Of a DNA stretch of 64,000 bases, positions 1 to 13,600 are shown one piece after another. This DNA is from Rhipicephalus microplus (lineage: Eukaryota; Arthropoda; Arachnida; Ixodida; Ixodidae): positions 13,655,321-13,719,320 of the forward strand of contig NC_134710.1 of NCBI RefSeq assembly GCF_043290135.1, read 5' to 3'. The stretch's first letter is position 1, and each line of letters opens with the position of its first letter. The translations under genes were made by a program, and so were the position numbers. The notes below the pieces were generated by a model. The model was not told the DNA's origin. It was given only the letters and a program-made list of their open reading frames with translations, and did no database searches.

Positions 1-1539
1 CAGGCTTTCCTTATGCTGTGAACTAAAGAAAAAACAAGTGAAAAAATGGCTAAAATGACCTCAGTAAAGAAAAAAAGTGGTAACTTTTATGTGCCTTGGC
101 AAGTTTTCAATTTCAGACAAGAGAAGGAGAGACTCAAATTTTTTCAAAAAAAAAAAAAGTCTGGCAAGTTATACAAGGGTTTGGGCAGATATCCCCGCCT
201 AGGCATCAGCCACGAGCCCTTGAGCTCTGGCGGCGGCCTCGGCCCGCTGGACGGCCCACAGTTGGTCTTCGAAGGCATAGCTGAGCAGAGCACTCTTTCA
301 GCGCGTTTGGTTCGAGGCTGTGTTCTCGTCTGGAGCCCCACCTTTTTGCACACTTCTATAGCATGTGTTTCAGGGTTACTCTGGCCTCGCGAAACTTGCA
401 GCGTGACGCATAAAGCTCTGGGTAACAGAGATTCATGATCACCAGGATTAGAAAGGTCCTGGTCTGCAGCTGTCACCACGTGACCACCTGCCTTTTGTTC
501 AGTTTTTGGTGTGGTGGTGGAAATTTGCACCTAGCCTATCGGTAATGCTGGGTAATATCTTTAAACTGGTGAGGCGATCTTCCCACTCCCATTCCTCCCC
601 CGACGTCGCGGCCGAGGCGGCGATGGTGATGGTGGCGGCTCGGTCCGTAAGCCCTTGAGCCGCCCCGTGCGACGCCTCGTTGCCGGCGAGCGAGGAAGTG
701 TGGGCGGGTGCCCATAATACGTAAACATTACTATTTTTAACCTAAAAAAAAAAAGGTGAAATACCAAACAAGGTCTGCAACATTCCGGCTGAATAGTCTT
801 ACTACAAGCAGTGCAAAAGATGAGAAAGAGAGTTGAAGAGGCAAGTTTTTTTCAAAATAGTTCATTTTCAAAAATAAAAGAAACTTTGGTTCCAACTCTA
901 ACCAAAATTTTGAATCAAAGCCCATTTGTATCAGTCAAAGTTCAATATAATGTGTGCTCATTTGCTTTGTTAACAAAATATACCGAGCGAAAGTGGTCCT
1001 TGCCAAGTATGCTGGCTTCGGTCCGTTTGTTGATTGTTTATTGTTCTGTGTAGTGCATAAATCTACTACAATTTTACTAGTTTTCCTGCAGCAGAACTTG
1101 GTATGCTCTGGTGGCTTGTCTTCAACAAAGATGCATTCTCAGATTTATTTGCCTGTCGTGTGCTGTAACTGCTGCCTTTCAAAGGGCAAATGTTTATGTA
1201 AACCCCAAGTGAAAAGTGCTACAAGGCCCCTTTCAGAATAATGTGCAAGCGTAGGATGATGCTCTCAAAATCTAAAAATGTATATTTACTGCATGTGAGT
1301 GTACTCTATTTAGGGAAAGCCACTTCAAAAGCATGCCTAACATGGCTACAGTGCCAAAGAGAATTTGATTATACAAGAATTTTCTGCCACATCAAGTCAC
1401 CAATGCTTACTTTTCAAGCAGCTTGCATGAAGCAATAGTGCATGCAATGCAAATGCTTGAGCTACGCTTCCGACACTGTTAGTGTGAGGGCATCAGCAGC
1501 TGGCTGAGTACTTTAAAGAAAAACATAGAACATACTAAC
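1..1539. other. Intronic or flanking sequence, no gene recognised
   Basis: No exon or transposon domain could be assigned. A GC-rich patch at about 560-715, with CG dinucleotides and a GATGGTGATGGTGGCGG run, contrasts with the AT-rich surroundings. The stretch at about 190-420 reads open on both strands but resembles nothing I know. Confidence 0.3.
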
Positions 1540-1609
1540 ACAGAACATTGTAGTCTTTCTCAGAGTCCAAGGCTGGGTCATGACTACAACAAAGCAACAG
1601 CTCTCGAGC
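1540..1609 (-). CDS. AP5B1: AP5B1-like exon 17, last exon in window
   Basis: Acceptor ATGTTGCAG. Reads [24 protein letters not shown], then either a GTTAGT donor (as drawn) or an in-frame TAG. The family has a further appendage domain, so splicing on to exons beyond the left edge is more likely than a true end here. Confidence 0.55.
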
Positions 1610-4600
1610 CTGCAACATAAAAGGAGAATGTAATAAAATAGAGAATAGCACTTAGACACCAATGGTTTCCTATACGAAAGAGCAACCCTAACTGCTCCTT
1701 ACTTGGGAAATGTTCTTGACTGAGAGGTAATTCACACATTTTAATTACAGAGAGCAGAAAACATCAGCACAAATGAGTCAATAATGCCACTTTGCAAGCA
1801 GCACATCCTACACAAGCAACTACCTTCCATTACCCAAATGAAAAAAATGTACCTTCAACTCTGACAGAACGGAAAGAGACGTGTACAGCAGCTTGACACG
1901 ACTCTTGACATCAACGTCTTCTGAAGAATCCATTAAATACGACAGCACTGTACACAGGTCTGAAATATAGAAGCAGTAACAATGTACAAACAAGTATAAC
2001 CAACTTGAACATTGTCAAGCAAATTGTGCCGTGCTTTCAACAGGACACTAACCTGAGCGGACTGCATGGTTTGTTTGGTGCAGTACAACACTGCAGCAGA
2101 GATCAATGAGCCTATTTCCCAGCAACCACCTACGGTGGGCAGCAAGTCCTTGGTTGGCAACCAACCGCTCTATGAAGTGGAACAGTTGCTGCAAAGCCAA
2201 AGCTTCAGTTAGCAAAGGCATGGCTACAGCCCAAATTAAGAGATGAAAGCATCATTTGTCTTCAGGTGAAACAAGCCTCTCACTGGACATAGATAAACAT
2301 TTCCCACCTTGATGTGACTGTGGAAAACTTCTTTCCCTTCAGCTTTTTCTCACAGCTCTAATCACTTGGTATCATGAGTACAAAGGAAGGGGAACAGTTT
2401 AAGAGACTTGTTTATGAACTAACACTTCCAGGATAACAAAATACCCAATAAAGGACAAAGTGAAAGTGATTACCACAGTACCACATTTAGTAGAGTATTA
2501 GATGCATCATCTGAAGATTCTAGGTTCACTCCCTACCTGCAGCAAGTTAATCTTTCATCCAATAATTATTTTTCATTTATGTCATAGTTACAGTTAAAAC
2601 ATGCAATATCCCTTAAGCTTTCTTCAGCTTAATATAACTGCTCGAACGTCTCAAACAGTGAGCTTTCTTGGTTGTGTCAAGAAGTTGCATAGTTCTCATG
2701 GGATTGCATGTGTTGTTGTAGTGCATTGAAATGTGTTCACGTTGAATTTAATGTTTCAGCGCTTCAATTTAGCCACTTTTCATCCTTGTACTAGTAAAAA
2801 TGTTACATCGGCTATGTCACTATTACGTCAAGAGTACTTGCAAAACATTGGACTAAGAGAGCCCGGAGACCGTGGTGACAAGACAAACGCACTTCATACA
2901 ATGGACAGTCAGAGGAAACAAATGGCTACACGAAATTCGCATCAAACCGGCATGCACACATAACTCTGCTAAACACCACAACCAAAACTAACAATAGATC
3001 CCCTTAGGGTCACTTTTAGCCCTAGACAATCTTTAGCCACTATGGCTTCCCTAATTACTCAAAAACGCTCGCTCTCCAATGGAACGTTCTATGTATTCGT
3101 GATGGCAGTTTGCAACTACGATGAAGTTTTCCATTGTCAAAAACCTGGAAGCCATCTCGCAGTCAGCAGCGGTGACCCGCATCCGTTTGATAATCCACTT
3201 GTCTTCATTACCCGGTCGTTGAGGATGCCGGCAGGTTAGGGCTATCCGTTGATGTCGAACTCTGGGCATTGCTAAGAGGGACTGCAGGCATACTGTGACA
3301 AAAGCATAGGGCATCAGGTATCCGAAGAACTGCTGTTGCAAGGTACTGCAAATACGGAGAGCGTCTCCCGGTGACTACCATGAACAATGGCTGCTTTCCT
3401 GCACCCTAACGCCGCCACCTTCAAATCTATGTTAACTAAGCCTTTGCTGCGAAAGCGATGCTGTCTTCAACCTTCCTCAGTCAGCGCTTCCCAGGACAAT
3501 GCCACCTCATCTTCTGGGGGTTTCCCACCACAGCTCGGGTCGTGGGCCATGAGCTTTCGTTCGAATCATTTTGTCAGAGAACGTGGAACTATGCACACCA
3601 TCGGGTCCTCGCACACCATTGCCGCATTCCAGCATATAGCACGAGCCTCGCACCCTTTTACTCATGGCAGGCTAAGATTTACAACTGCTGGCCATGTAAT
3701 ATAGAAAAGTGATTTGGAAGTTCTGCCGTACATCAGTGCAGATTTTCAGCCAGCCTCTGCACATCGGTATCATCTTTCACTTTCACTTTTATTTCTTAAA
3801 GACCCTACTAGGGAGTATTACATAAGCGGTGGGTTACAATATATACAACATGAAGAACTTGTTACATGTATAATGAAGAAGAAAGACGTTGACACCAACG
3901 GCTCAACTATCATCAACTCGAGAAGAAGGTACGAGATCGGCGATCGAGCACTATCATCTGGGTCCGCCTGCATTCTTTGCGAGCTTCCACCTGCTTGCTC
4001 GGCTCCTTCAATAAACCCCCTTTACATTTGGTGGATCATGTTGGGTAACTACATTGCTTACACTCTGGAACTCCAATCCCGCACCCTGCTGTCGACCATG
4101 CAAGTTGACACTGCCCAATAGACAGTACTTCTCGCGGCCACTACTTGCCCCGGCCCGATTCACCAGCAAGACTCCCTGATCTTTTCGGGCACCGAAAATC
4201 AGGACGTCGAGGACTGGCTGTTGTCCTACGAAAAAGTCAGTGGACTATATAGGTGGGATGAAGCTGCTAAATTGAGCACCATCAACGTTTACTTGGCTAA
4301 TGTGGCGAAGCTGTGGTACACAAACCACAAATCCGAGTTAGAAAACTGGGCCGCTTTCACGCAGGCAATATCCTCCATTTTTGGTCGCCCTGTCGTGCGG
4401 ACGTTGTGCGCCGAAGAACACTTGTGTACACGAGCACAAGAACCTGGCGAAACGTTTAACGCCTATATCGAGGACATACTCGACCTCTGCAGGCGCGTCG
4501 ATGCCGCAATGAGCGAAAGTGCCATGATCCAGCACATTATGAAAGGTGTCGATGACGACGTGTTTCAAATGCTCCTTGCAAAGTCTCCTGGCACAGTGTT

Positions 4601-7600
4601 TGAAGTGGTAACTCTGTGGCAGAGCTACGACGACTTGCGACGGCAACGAGCTCTCACCTGTCATTTATTTTAGCATAACCAACCACTCGCTTCACTAGAC
4701 GTCGTGCCTGACCACTCCCACCTTCTAGCACAAATGAAAGACTGTGTGTGAGGAGGTCGCACGTCAGCTTTCCCTCCTTCCGTTTTTTCAGCGCCAAGAG
4801 CTCCAGCAGCAGCAGCAAGTGCGACCACCAACCCCGTTGGCTACCATGCTCCAACATGTGCTTCAGAACCAGATTGCTGAGGCTATGCCAATGCCCTTTC
4901 AACAGCGCGTTGTCACCTTGCCTCTTACTTACGCGGACGCAGTAAAGACTGGACTGTCGCATGTCCCCGCTCCTCCTCGGTCGTCCATTGCATGGGCTTC
5001 TCTCCTCGCTACCACAACCTCGACTCAGCTGTACGCCGCGGGACGGCGCCCATCGCTGCTAATGCCTAGCGAACGCGTGATAACCGGCCGATCTGTTGTG
5101 CATGCGGCGGCCATGGCCATATCGCCAGATACTGTCGTCGTCGCATGCCTGGCAACAAACGCCGTGTCACGGAGCAACTACACAGACCGATCCCCCTCTG
5201 GTTACTAAAGTTCAGCTCATCAGTCGAGCACATCTTCTCGTGACTATCGGGCGACTTCATCCCAGTACTCATCTTCACCCAATCGTCGCTCCTTGTCACT
5301 CATACGTCCACGACCAACCCCCTCAAAATGAGGGATACTAGCCGTTACAGTTCAGGAGGCAAGAACTGCGCTATCTAAATGCTCAAGTGCTAAAACTTTG
5401 CCCTCAAATGTTGTCAAAGTTTTTGTAGACGGCGCCCATGCATACACTCTTGTAGATACTGGTGCCGCTGTGTCCGTTGTCGATGCCAAACTTTGCCGCA
5501 AGCTCTGAAAGGTGACCACGCCGCTTGATATGACGTCCTTACGTGCGGTGCATAGAAAACCTGTTCGACCTACAGCTGCCTGCATTGCCCGGCTCACCAC
5601 TGCGGAGGACCACTACGTTGTTCAGTTTATCGTCTTTTCCTTCTGCTCTCTTGACATCATACTTGTCTGGGATTTCCTATTGCGTAATCACGCCATTATA
5701 GATCTTGCTCGTTCCGAACTTGAACTGCTCCTGTTATTTGACCAGCCCTACAACCACACACATGAAGTCGCACACAAGCTAGTTGTCAGAGAAGATACAG
5801 ACATTCCACCGACAGCAGCTGTTTTGCTCTCCGTGGTCTCCGATGGCATGTGTGATGAAGTAACATTCTTTGAGCCATCAAGCCTCTTTCCAAGTCGGAA
5901 ACCACTTCTGCTCTCTTATTCGGCCCTCTAAATTTCTAATGAAACCAGTGATCTCTGGCTCACTAATCGGTTTTTGTATACCATCAAACTGTTTAAAGGC
6001 GAATCCCTTGGATGCGTACAGCCATTGATAGTGAACAAATTTTTACCGTGCAGCAAGAATCATCCCAAAGTGACCATGCCGCCGTCAGTGCTCTTAACCA
6101 CTCTAATGTACAGGCTTCGAAAGTATTCAATTCGGCGATCGCAGACGGACAGTCACCATCTGAGCGATCTGAACTCCGACTGCTGTACCAGTAATGGGAA
6201 TCTTTCTATGTTGTTCTACCTGCACTTCTACCACTCTTCATTACATCGATACCGGCTCCCATGCACCACTTCGGCAACGACGATATTGTGTTTCTGCGGC
6301 AGAACGCCAAGTCATTATTGAACAGGTGGACAATATGCTCCAACACGATGTCATTTAACCTTCACAAAGCCCATGGGCCTCACCTGTAGTGCTAGTTAAA
6401 AAAAAATGGTTCCATTCGCTTCTGCGTAGATTACCGGCGCCTAAATAAGATCGCTCGAAAAAACGTGTACCCTTTACTCAGGATTGACAATGCCCTTGAT
6501 ACTTTACACGGCACAGAGTTTTTTTCATCGTTAGATTTGCGTTAAGGGTAATTGCATTCAGGGTAATGACAGGTGCCCCTTGCAGATACTGATCGACCAA
6601 AAACAACCTTCTTGACACCCAATGGTCTATATGAGTTTAATGTCGTGCCCTTGAGCCTCGCCAATGCACCTGCCACTTTCGAGCGCATGATGGACTCGGT
6701 TCTTCAAGGTTTTAAGCGACGAACACTTCTCTGCTATCTCGACAATATTGTCGTTTTTGCGCCAGACTTTGCAACACATCTCAAGCACCTGAAACATGTC
6801 CTCACGTGCCTGAAGAATGCTCAGCTCCAAGTCAACCTCAAGAAGTGCCACTTCGCTGCTCGGAGACTTACACGATTCTCGGTCACGTCGTATCAAAGGA
6901 CAATATACTTCCAGACCCGGCTAAATTACGTGCTGTCGCCAACTTCCCCAAACCAACGACTGTGAAGCAGTTACATAGTTTCGTGGGGTTATGCTCCTCC
7001 TTTCGCCAATTCGTGCGCAACTTCGCCTCTATCATTGTGCCTCTGACCGAACTTCTAGGCAGTGCCACTGATATTTCGTCATAGTCTTCCGAGTGTGACC
7101 AAGCCTTCTCCACCCTTCGTTGTCTCTTCACTTCACCACCACTATTGCGTCATTACGATTCTACGGTGGCAACTGAGGTCCACACAGATGCCAAAAAGTC
7201 GGCCTCGGTGCGGTTCTTGTGCAACGCAAGCCTGGATTCGACGAGTGTGATGCAGGTTCTTACCGATTTGTTTCTCCTGGGCTGAGCCTCGGAAAGTTTT
7301 GTTAATAAGGACAAAGCCGTTTGGTTTCAAAGAAAACCCACACAAAAAAGTTTAATAGAAAAGTAAACAGACGAATATCCCCCACGAAGCTAATACACTT
7401 AATAAAAGTTTCACTGGATGCGGTAAAGCCTTCTTAACTACAAACAAAACACAGATTGAGTTAGTACAACTACGCTACATAGTCTCAACGCAGGTGAGCG
7501 ATCGAGTGGAGAAAGGTGGCAGTTTTGTCTCATCAACACGCTGAGTGCTGGGCGACGTTTAACAGACAGGAACGTGGGAGCTCCAGCCTTTGAAGCCAGC

Positions 7601-10600
7601 TTGTCGGTGATTAGAGAACGCTGCAGCTGGCGATGCATCACGCTGAATTTCGGTGACGATGAGAAAACCGGAACGCGGTGTTTCCGGCCTTAGAAGCAGA
7701 CACTGGCTGGCTATTGGCGAGGTACAAACGCTGCCTGGTGGCGACGAATCGAGGAACCAGGGTCAACCTGGCTAGGCAGCTGGGCGCACACTAGCCTGAC
7801 TGCTGTTGCTCGCCTGCTGGAACCAAAGTCCACAGCCATTGGGCAGGAGTTCAGGACCGGATGGCTATACGGTCCCCTCGAGCGGGAATGCGACAACAAG
7901 AGGCCCCGGCCGGTTGAAGTCTTGGAGGCTCAGGTCCAACGCCCGACGGCCCATCTTTAGCGCCCAGTCAGGTGACGACCTTCCCGCGCCCCCGTCCTGT
8001 TCGAACTCCTCTTGCTCTGCTCTGCTCTGCTCAGGCTTCTGCTTCCGCTCTAGCCCACTTGTCTCGTTCTTATTGGAGATACTGCTGTTTCGTGGTGTCT
8101 AGCCATTGGACCTTGAAATATTCATGGTCTATGATAATTGGTTTTTTTGTCTTTTGTTTTTTTCACGTCGCGCCACGCGTCCTCGTGCCCGACACTCTTC
8201 AACGTTATCGTTCTCGTTTGAGCAGCACCGCGTGTGCACTCTGTTATCTCTTCTTTTTTCCGTGACGCCCCCTTTTTTAATGGTGCGCACTTCAAACGCG
8301 CACCACACACCACACCGAGTATGTCGTCGCCTATGCCAGCAGAACTCTCACCACGGCTGAATCGAACTACAGTGTCACCAAGACGGAATGCTTGGCGATT
8401 GTTTGTCCGCTTGACAAGTTCTGCCCATACCTTTATGGCCGTACTTTTGATGTAGTAACGAACCACCATGCATTATGCTAGTTGTCTTCGCTAAGGATCC
8501 ATCTGGTCGTCTTGCCCGTTGGGCTCTTTGGCTTCAAGAATACGACATCCACGTTGCATATCGTTCCGGCCACAAGCATACCCATGCTGATGCACTGTCG
8601 TGATCCCCCCTATCCCTTGACATTACGTCTATTTTTTCAGACAACATGTTGTCAGCTCTTGACGTGGGCACCATCTCTTCTCCACAACGCAATGACCCAT
8701 GGATCGCTTCGCTTCTTGACGCGTTATACGAGGCACTGACACTTTCGACCACTTGAACCCTGCGCTGCCAGGCTCGGCACTTTAGTAAGCAGATGTTAGA
8801 AAATGGCTACTAGTCATTCCCCGAGCGCTGCGCTCTACAATCTGTGCATCGTACCGTTGCGACCCCCAATGTGCTCACGCCGATGTCTTCAAGACCTACG
8901 AGCGCCTACGGAAAAGGTATTATTGGTGTGGAATGTTAACCTTCATCCACCAGTTCCTTCGCGGCTGCCACGAATGTCAGTGACAGAAAAACTAGCCACA
9001 TCCTGCAACAGGTTCATTGCAGCCACTTCCATGCCCAGACCGCCCATTCGACTGCATTGTAATTGACCTCTACGGACCATTGCCATTGACAACGGCAGGC
9101 AACCGATAAGCTATCGTGGCTGCGAATTATCTTACACGGTACGCTGGAACTGCTGCTCTTCCCACAGCAACAGTACAAGATGTCACAACTTTCATACTCA
9201 ATCATTTTGTGCGTCGTCATGGTCCTCCTTGCAGACTCCTCAGTGACCGTGGGCGTGTATTTCTCTCCGATGTAATCCAAGAACTTCTTCAACAATGCCA
9301 TATTGTACACCGGAAGAGTACAGTCTACCACCCACAGACAAACCGTTTGACTGAGCAGTTTAATCATACTCTGGGGAATGTGCTCGCGACGCATGTTGCT
9401 TCTGATAAAAAAAAAACTGGGACCTCGTTCTTCCCTTTGTGACATATGCATATAACACCGCTACGCAAGTCACTACTGGGCTTTCCCCATTTTTTCTCCT
9501 GTACGGTCACCAGCCATCACACACCATCGACACTTTGCTGCCATACGCGCCAGATTCCTCCGAATGCACCCCTGTCTCGGAAGCCGCTCGTTATGCAGAA
9601 GAGTGCTGCAAGGTAGCCAAGCGGCTTACTACAGCCAACCAACAGCGCCAGAAGGAAACCCGCGATGACGACCGTCGTTCTGCACCAACGTTCGTTCCTG
9701 GAGCACTTGTATGGCTGCATGTACTACTCTGCGCTCCTGATGTATCGCCCAAGCTACTCTTTAATTATCGTGGTCCCTATCGCGTGGTCGAGTGTACCTC
9801 ACCCGTCAACTACATCATTGAACCCCTCAAGCCACCGAACGACCGTCGTCAGCGCGGACGTGATATTGTTCACGTAATGTAAACCGTCTCAAGCCTTACT
9901 CCAACCCGCTTGTCCCGTGTTAGATTGCCAGGATGGCTTCATCTTTTCCGCCGGGGGTAATTATAATGAAGAAGAAAGACATTGATACTAACCGCTCAAC
10001 TATCATCACCACGAGAAGAAGGCACAAAATTGGCAATTGAGCACCATCATCTGGGTCCACCTGCATTCTTTTCGAGCTACCACCCGCTTGCTCGGCTCGT
10101 TCAAATAACGCCCTTTACACATGGTATACTGTGATGTGATTGCTTCAATGAAAGCAGATGGGTTTGAGTTAGCGATATCTTGCGCAAGATAGTTCCAGTC
10201 CTTGAGTCCTTGGCTGCTTGAAGTAAAAAAAAAAATGTGAAGGGGACAGTACGAGTATGAGGACGGGCAACCTTTAAGGCGTGGTCAATGTGATAAGACG
10301 TGAGAGATGGTGGCAAAATATACAGTGCTTGATTTAGCATGCTGTGGTAGAACTCGTGCAATAATAATAATCTAGCAATGAAGTCGATGAGACATAGCAA
10401 TGAGGCCAGCTGGTCAGACATCTCACCAGCTGACCAACTCTGCTGTCAAGGCACACACCTCACCATCATTGTTAGCTACGACCAACTGTGATTTGAGGTG
10501 TTAACAGCGTCATATGAAACGCGAGCAGTGGTTTGAAAGCACTGCGCATATGCACACTTGTCAGTGGGGATGACTGGATGGCGCGCAATATGCCAGTGCG

Positions 10601-13600
10601 AGTGCTTGCCACTGTTTGCATTTGACATTGATAGCATGTGAGCATTATAAAGCTTTGACACTGCACAATGTGAACAATGGCAGCCGCAAGCTGCAGTGTC
10701 TAAAGCGAGGTGTCGCGTCACAGTTGTTTTGTTTAAACATGTCCAGAACATGATAAATAAATGAAACGTGAACATATTGGGGCTATGCGAAATATTGCCA
10801 TTCATTCATATAGATATTAAAAATTAATTCTTACATTTATATTGTTACAGGGAAGATTTATTCGGTGATAGCGAGTCTAGCGAACACCGTGCCGAGTACA
10901 AAGTATTGCAGGCCAACAGGGCAGCTCAAGAGTTCAGCCTACAACAACGTTGTCGTCTTCCTTTTTTGGGTGTCATTTCAGCGCTTGTGCCGGAGTAACA
11001 GTTCCATGCATGCATCATCACCTTGGCTGGTATGGCACCATCCCTGTGACTGTTAAATGGGTGAGTCACCATTGTAAGGCTTAAGACGAGAAACGTGAAC
11101 TACTACTGTTATGGGAGTAGCAGCCAATAAGTTTGTTGCGGAAATCTCATAGGTGACAGATGACACTTGATGAAAGACTCAGTGGGATGCAACGTAGCGT
11201 GATAAAGAGTTTTTCGCAGACGCCAACATGTTGAAATGGGAGCCACAGTAGAACAAGAGAGCCCAAAGAAAAAAACGGCACCGCTATGTTGACGATCATC
11301 AAGAGAATTTTGTGCTCTCTGCGACGACGATAACTAAGATGGGGCTGCTGTGCATGCCATGAGGGCACGAATGACAGCATCTTGAATGCACGAAGTGGAG
11401 GATGATTGGTCAGACGAAAGCAAGGTGTCGAAGGATAGTAAGTAGATAAGGGTGTCAAAGAGCAGATAAAACTGTGAGTAGCCAGCTGTCTCATGACATG
11501 ACGAGTTGGAGAGGAAGGTGACAAGCAGCAAAGCTATGTCCCAATCAGTGTGGTCGCTAGGTACGTACATAGAAAGCCTGTCTGTCGGTGTACGGTTGAG
11601 GCGCTCCACATTAGCTTGAGGGTGCAGACACTGCGAAGTTGTGACAGGTAGCACAGGATCGAAGTAGATTATCAATCACACGAGACAGAAAGCAGCGATC
11701 ATAATCTGTCAGCAGGTAAGATGGAACACAATGCTGGAGAATGATGTCGTAGAGTAGAAAGTCGGCATCATTAGTCGCGCAGCTTGTCGGTAGCATGCGA
11801 CTGATTGCATACCAAGTGGCATAATCTGTGGCAACGGCAACCCATTTATTTCCATTTCTTGAAGTAGGAAATGGACCTAGGAAGTCAAAAAATGACTCGG
11901 CTGGAACTTCAACAGGCTGAAGCAGACCGGCAGGGGGGGGGGGGGGGGGGGGTCGTTTGCTTCTTCCAGCACTGGCAGAGGTTGCATGCTGCAACGTAAC
12001 GGCGAATAAAGTGATAAAGATACTTCTCGAATACCCGTCTTGAACATGTTCGTAGGTCTGGAGACTCCTAATGTGCAGAAGTTGGAGCATCTTCACATTG
12101 TTGCAGAACATCCTTGCACAGGTGATGTAAGACATGTAAAAGTTACGTGCCATGTGGGTGCAAGTTGTGGCGGTACAAAACCCTGTCTTGAAGCAGGAAC
12201 CTGCCAAGTGAAGGGTCAGTATTGCCTGATTGATTGCGGTCAATGATGGAGAGCTGCGATGGATATCGCCATTGTTCATCCACCACGTGCATAAAGTCAA
12301 TGATGGCCAAGATGCATTTTCTAGCTGACGCTGCTGATCTGCATTGTCATGTGCGTGCTTACCATTAAGAGGAAAGCCTTGGATGCCTAATCCAAACACG
12401 AAATAAGACTGGCGGTGTCCCACATCAAGGACGTCTCGCATCGTTGGGAACAGGCGATGCAAAAATCACCATGAGATGACGTCACAATATGATGCCATGA
12501 TGAGTGATTTCAAAATTTGTGTTGTCATAATAACATGACAGCCCTGTCACATGACGTAAGTTACACCACATAATCATAATATAATACCTGATTTTCGTAT
12601 TTTCGCTATCAGGAGATTATTGTTTTTCTCGATAATGATTTTTTTTACAGTGCTTGTGGTTTTTTTTTTTTTTGTTTAGTACCACATCACACTAGTGTCA
12701 TTACGTTGTGCTTTCACCCTCCCCCCAAAAAAGAACCTCATCTGGTGACCATCACCCGTGCCACATCAATCTATTCATTCATTCACTTATTTTTTTCACA
12801 TCCATGTTCAACGAATCCTAGCAATCACACGAGCTCAATTGAGAAGCTGTATCATAGCAGGTAACTGTTCGCGGCGGAAAGCAGTTTCTGTAGTTCTTCT
12901 CAGACTAAACAACAGTTGCCGACGTATGATTTGATGGAGCCTCAGCAGTATAATCAGTATATTGAAGAGAACCCTATGCTTATGCTACGTACAGTTGGCC
13001 AACAATATTGCCACGACATATTGCCTGCATTCAAACAACGCGCCCATCACCGCGCGCACAGGGACATACATGCGCGCCGTCTAGTGTTGCGCAGAGACGA
13101 TGATGATAGCACGAGAACCCAGCTGGCCCCGCCTGATGTGCGCCAGGCGCTTGGGACTCATCTTGAAGAAGTAAAAGAAGGAGACATCTTTGGTGTTCTA
13201 CTGTAACGTGCCACCTCCATAGTCCCTTTGAGTTGTGGGCACAGGTTCGCCCTTTAATAAATACGTTTTATTACACCCCGAGTCCTCCAACATCGTTACA
13301 TTTCTGGTAGAGGTGCTGGATAATGAATCAAAGCCCTACGAACGCAAGACAGCGCAGCCCCAACCACCAGCGAGTTGATCCTGGGGAGCTGACACCTGTG
13401 CATTAGAGGACCAGTCCCCGTCTTCGAGGTGATTCACCAGAATTCAGTCCACTCCACTTCACGCCAAGGGGAACTCAGTCAAAGGACGCCACCACCATGA
13501 CAAGTCATGTAATGCCGGCCCAAGTGGTGATGAATCAGCCTCACCAGCCACCAGTATTTCATGACGACTCGTATGAAGACGTAGAAGATTGGCTGAACCT

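Larger units (their letters stand above)
3869..10119 (+). mobile_element. Ty3/Gypsy LTR retrotransposon, degenerate full-length copy
   Basis: Two LTRs of 158 bp (3869-4026 and 9962-10119) flank gag, protease, reverse transcriptase, RNase H and integrase remnants in order. A 4-bp target duplication CATG lies outside both ends (3865-3868 and 10120-10123). A purine-rich CCGGGGG tract precedes the 3' LTR. I count about 21 differences between the LTRs (roughly 13%), so the insertion is old. Many stops and frameshifts break the reading frames, and a solo-LTR-like insertion (7246-8314) splits the RNase H. Confidence 0.88.

Noticed and set aside
46..530. 130- and 128-codon open frames on opposite strands at the left edge
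   Set aside because: No domain, no splice logic with AP5B1, and equal openness on both strands suggests GC-driven chance or an unknown repeat.
3387..3704. 105-codon plus-strand frame before the first Gypsy element
   Set aside because: No similarity to gag or to any family I know, and no splice borders fitting a gene.
8122..8469. 115-codon minus-strand frame across the solo-LTR junction
   Set aside because: It runs antisense to the RNase H remnant and across an insertion boundary, so it cannot be an old gene.
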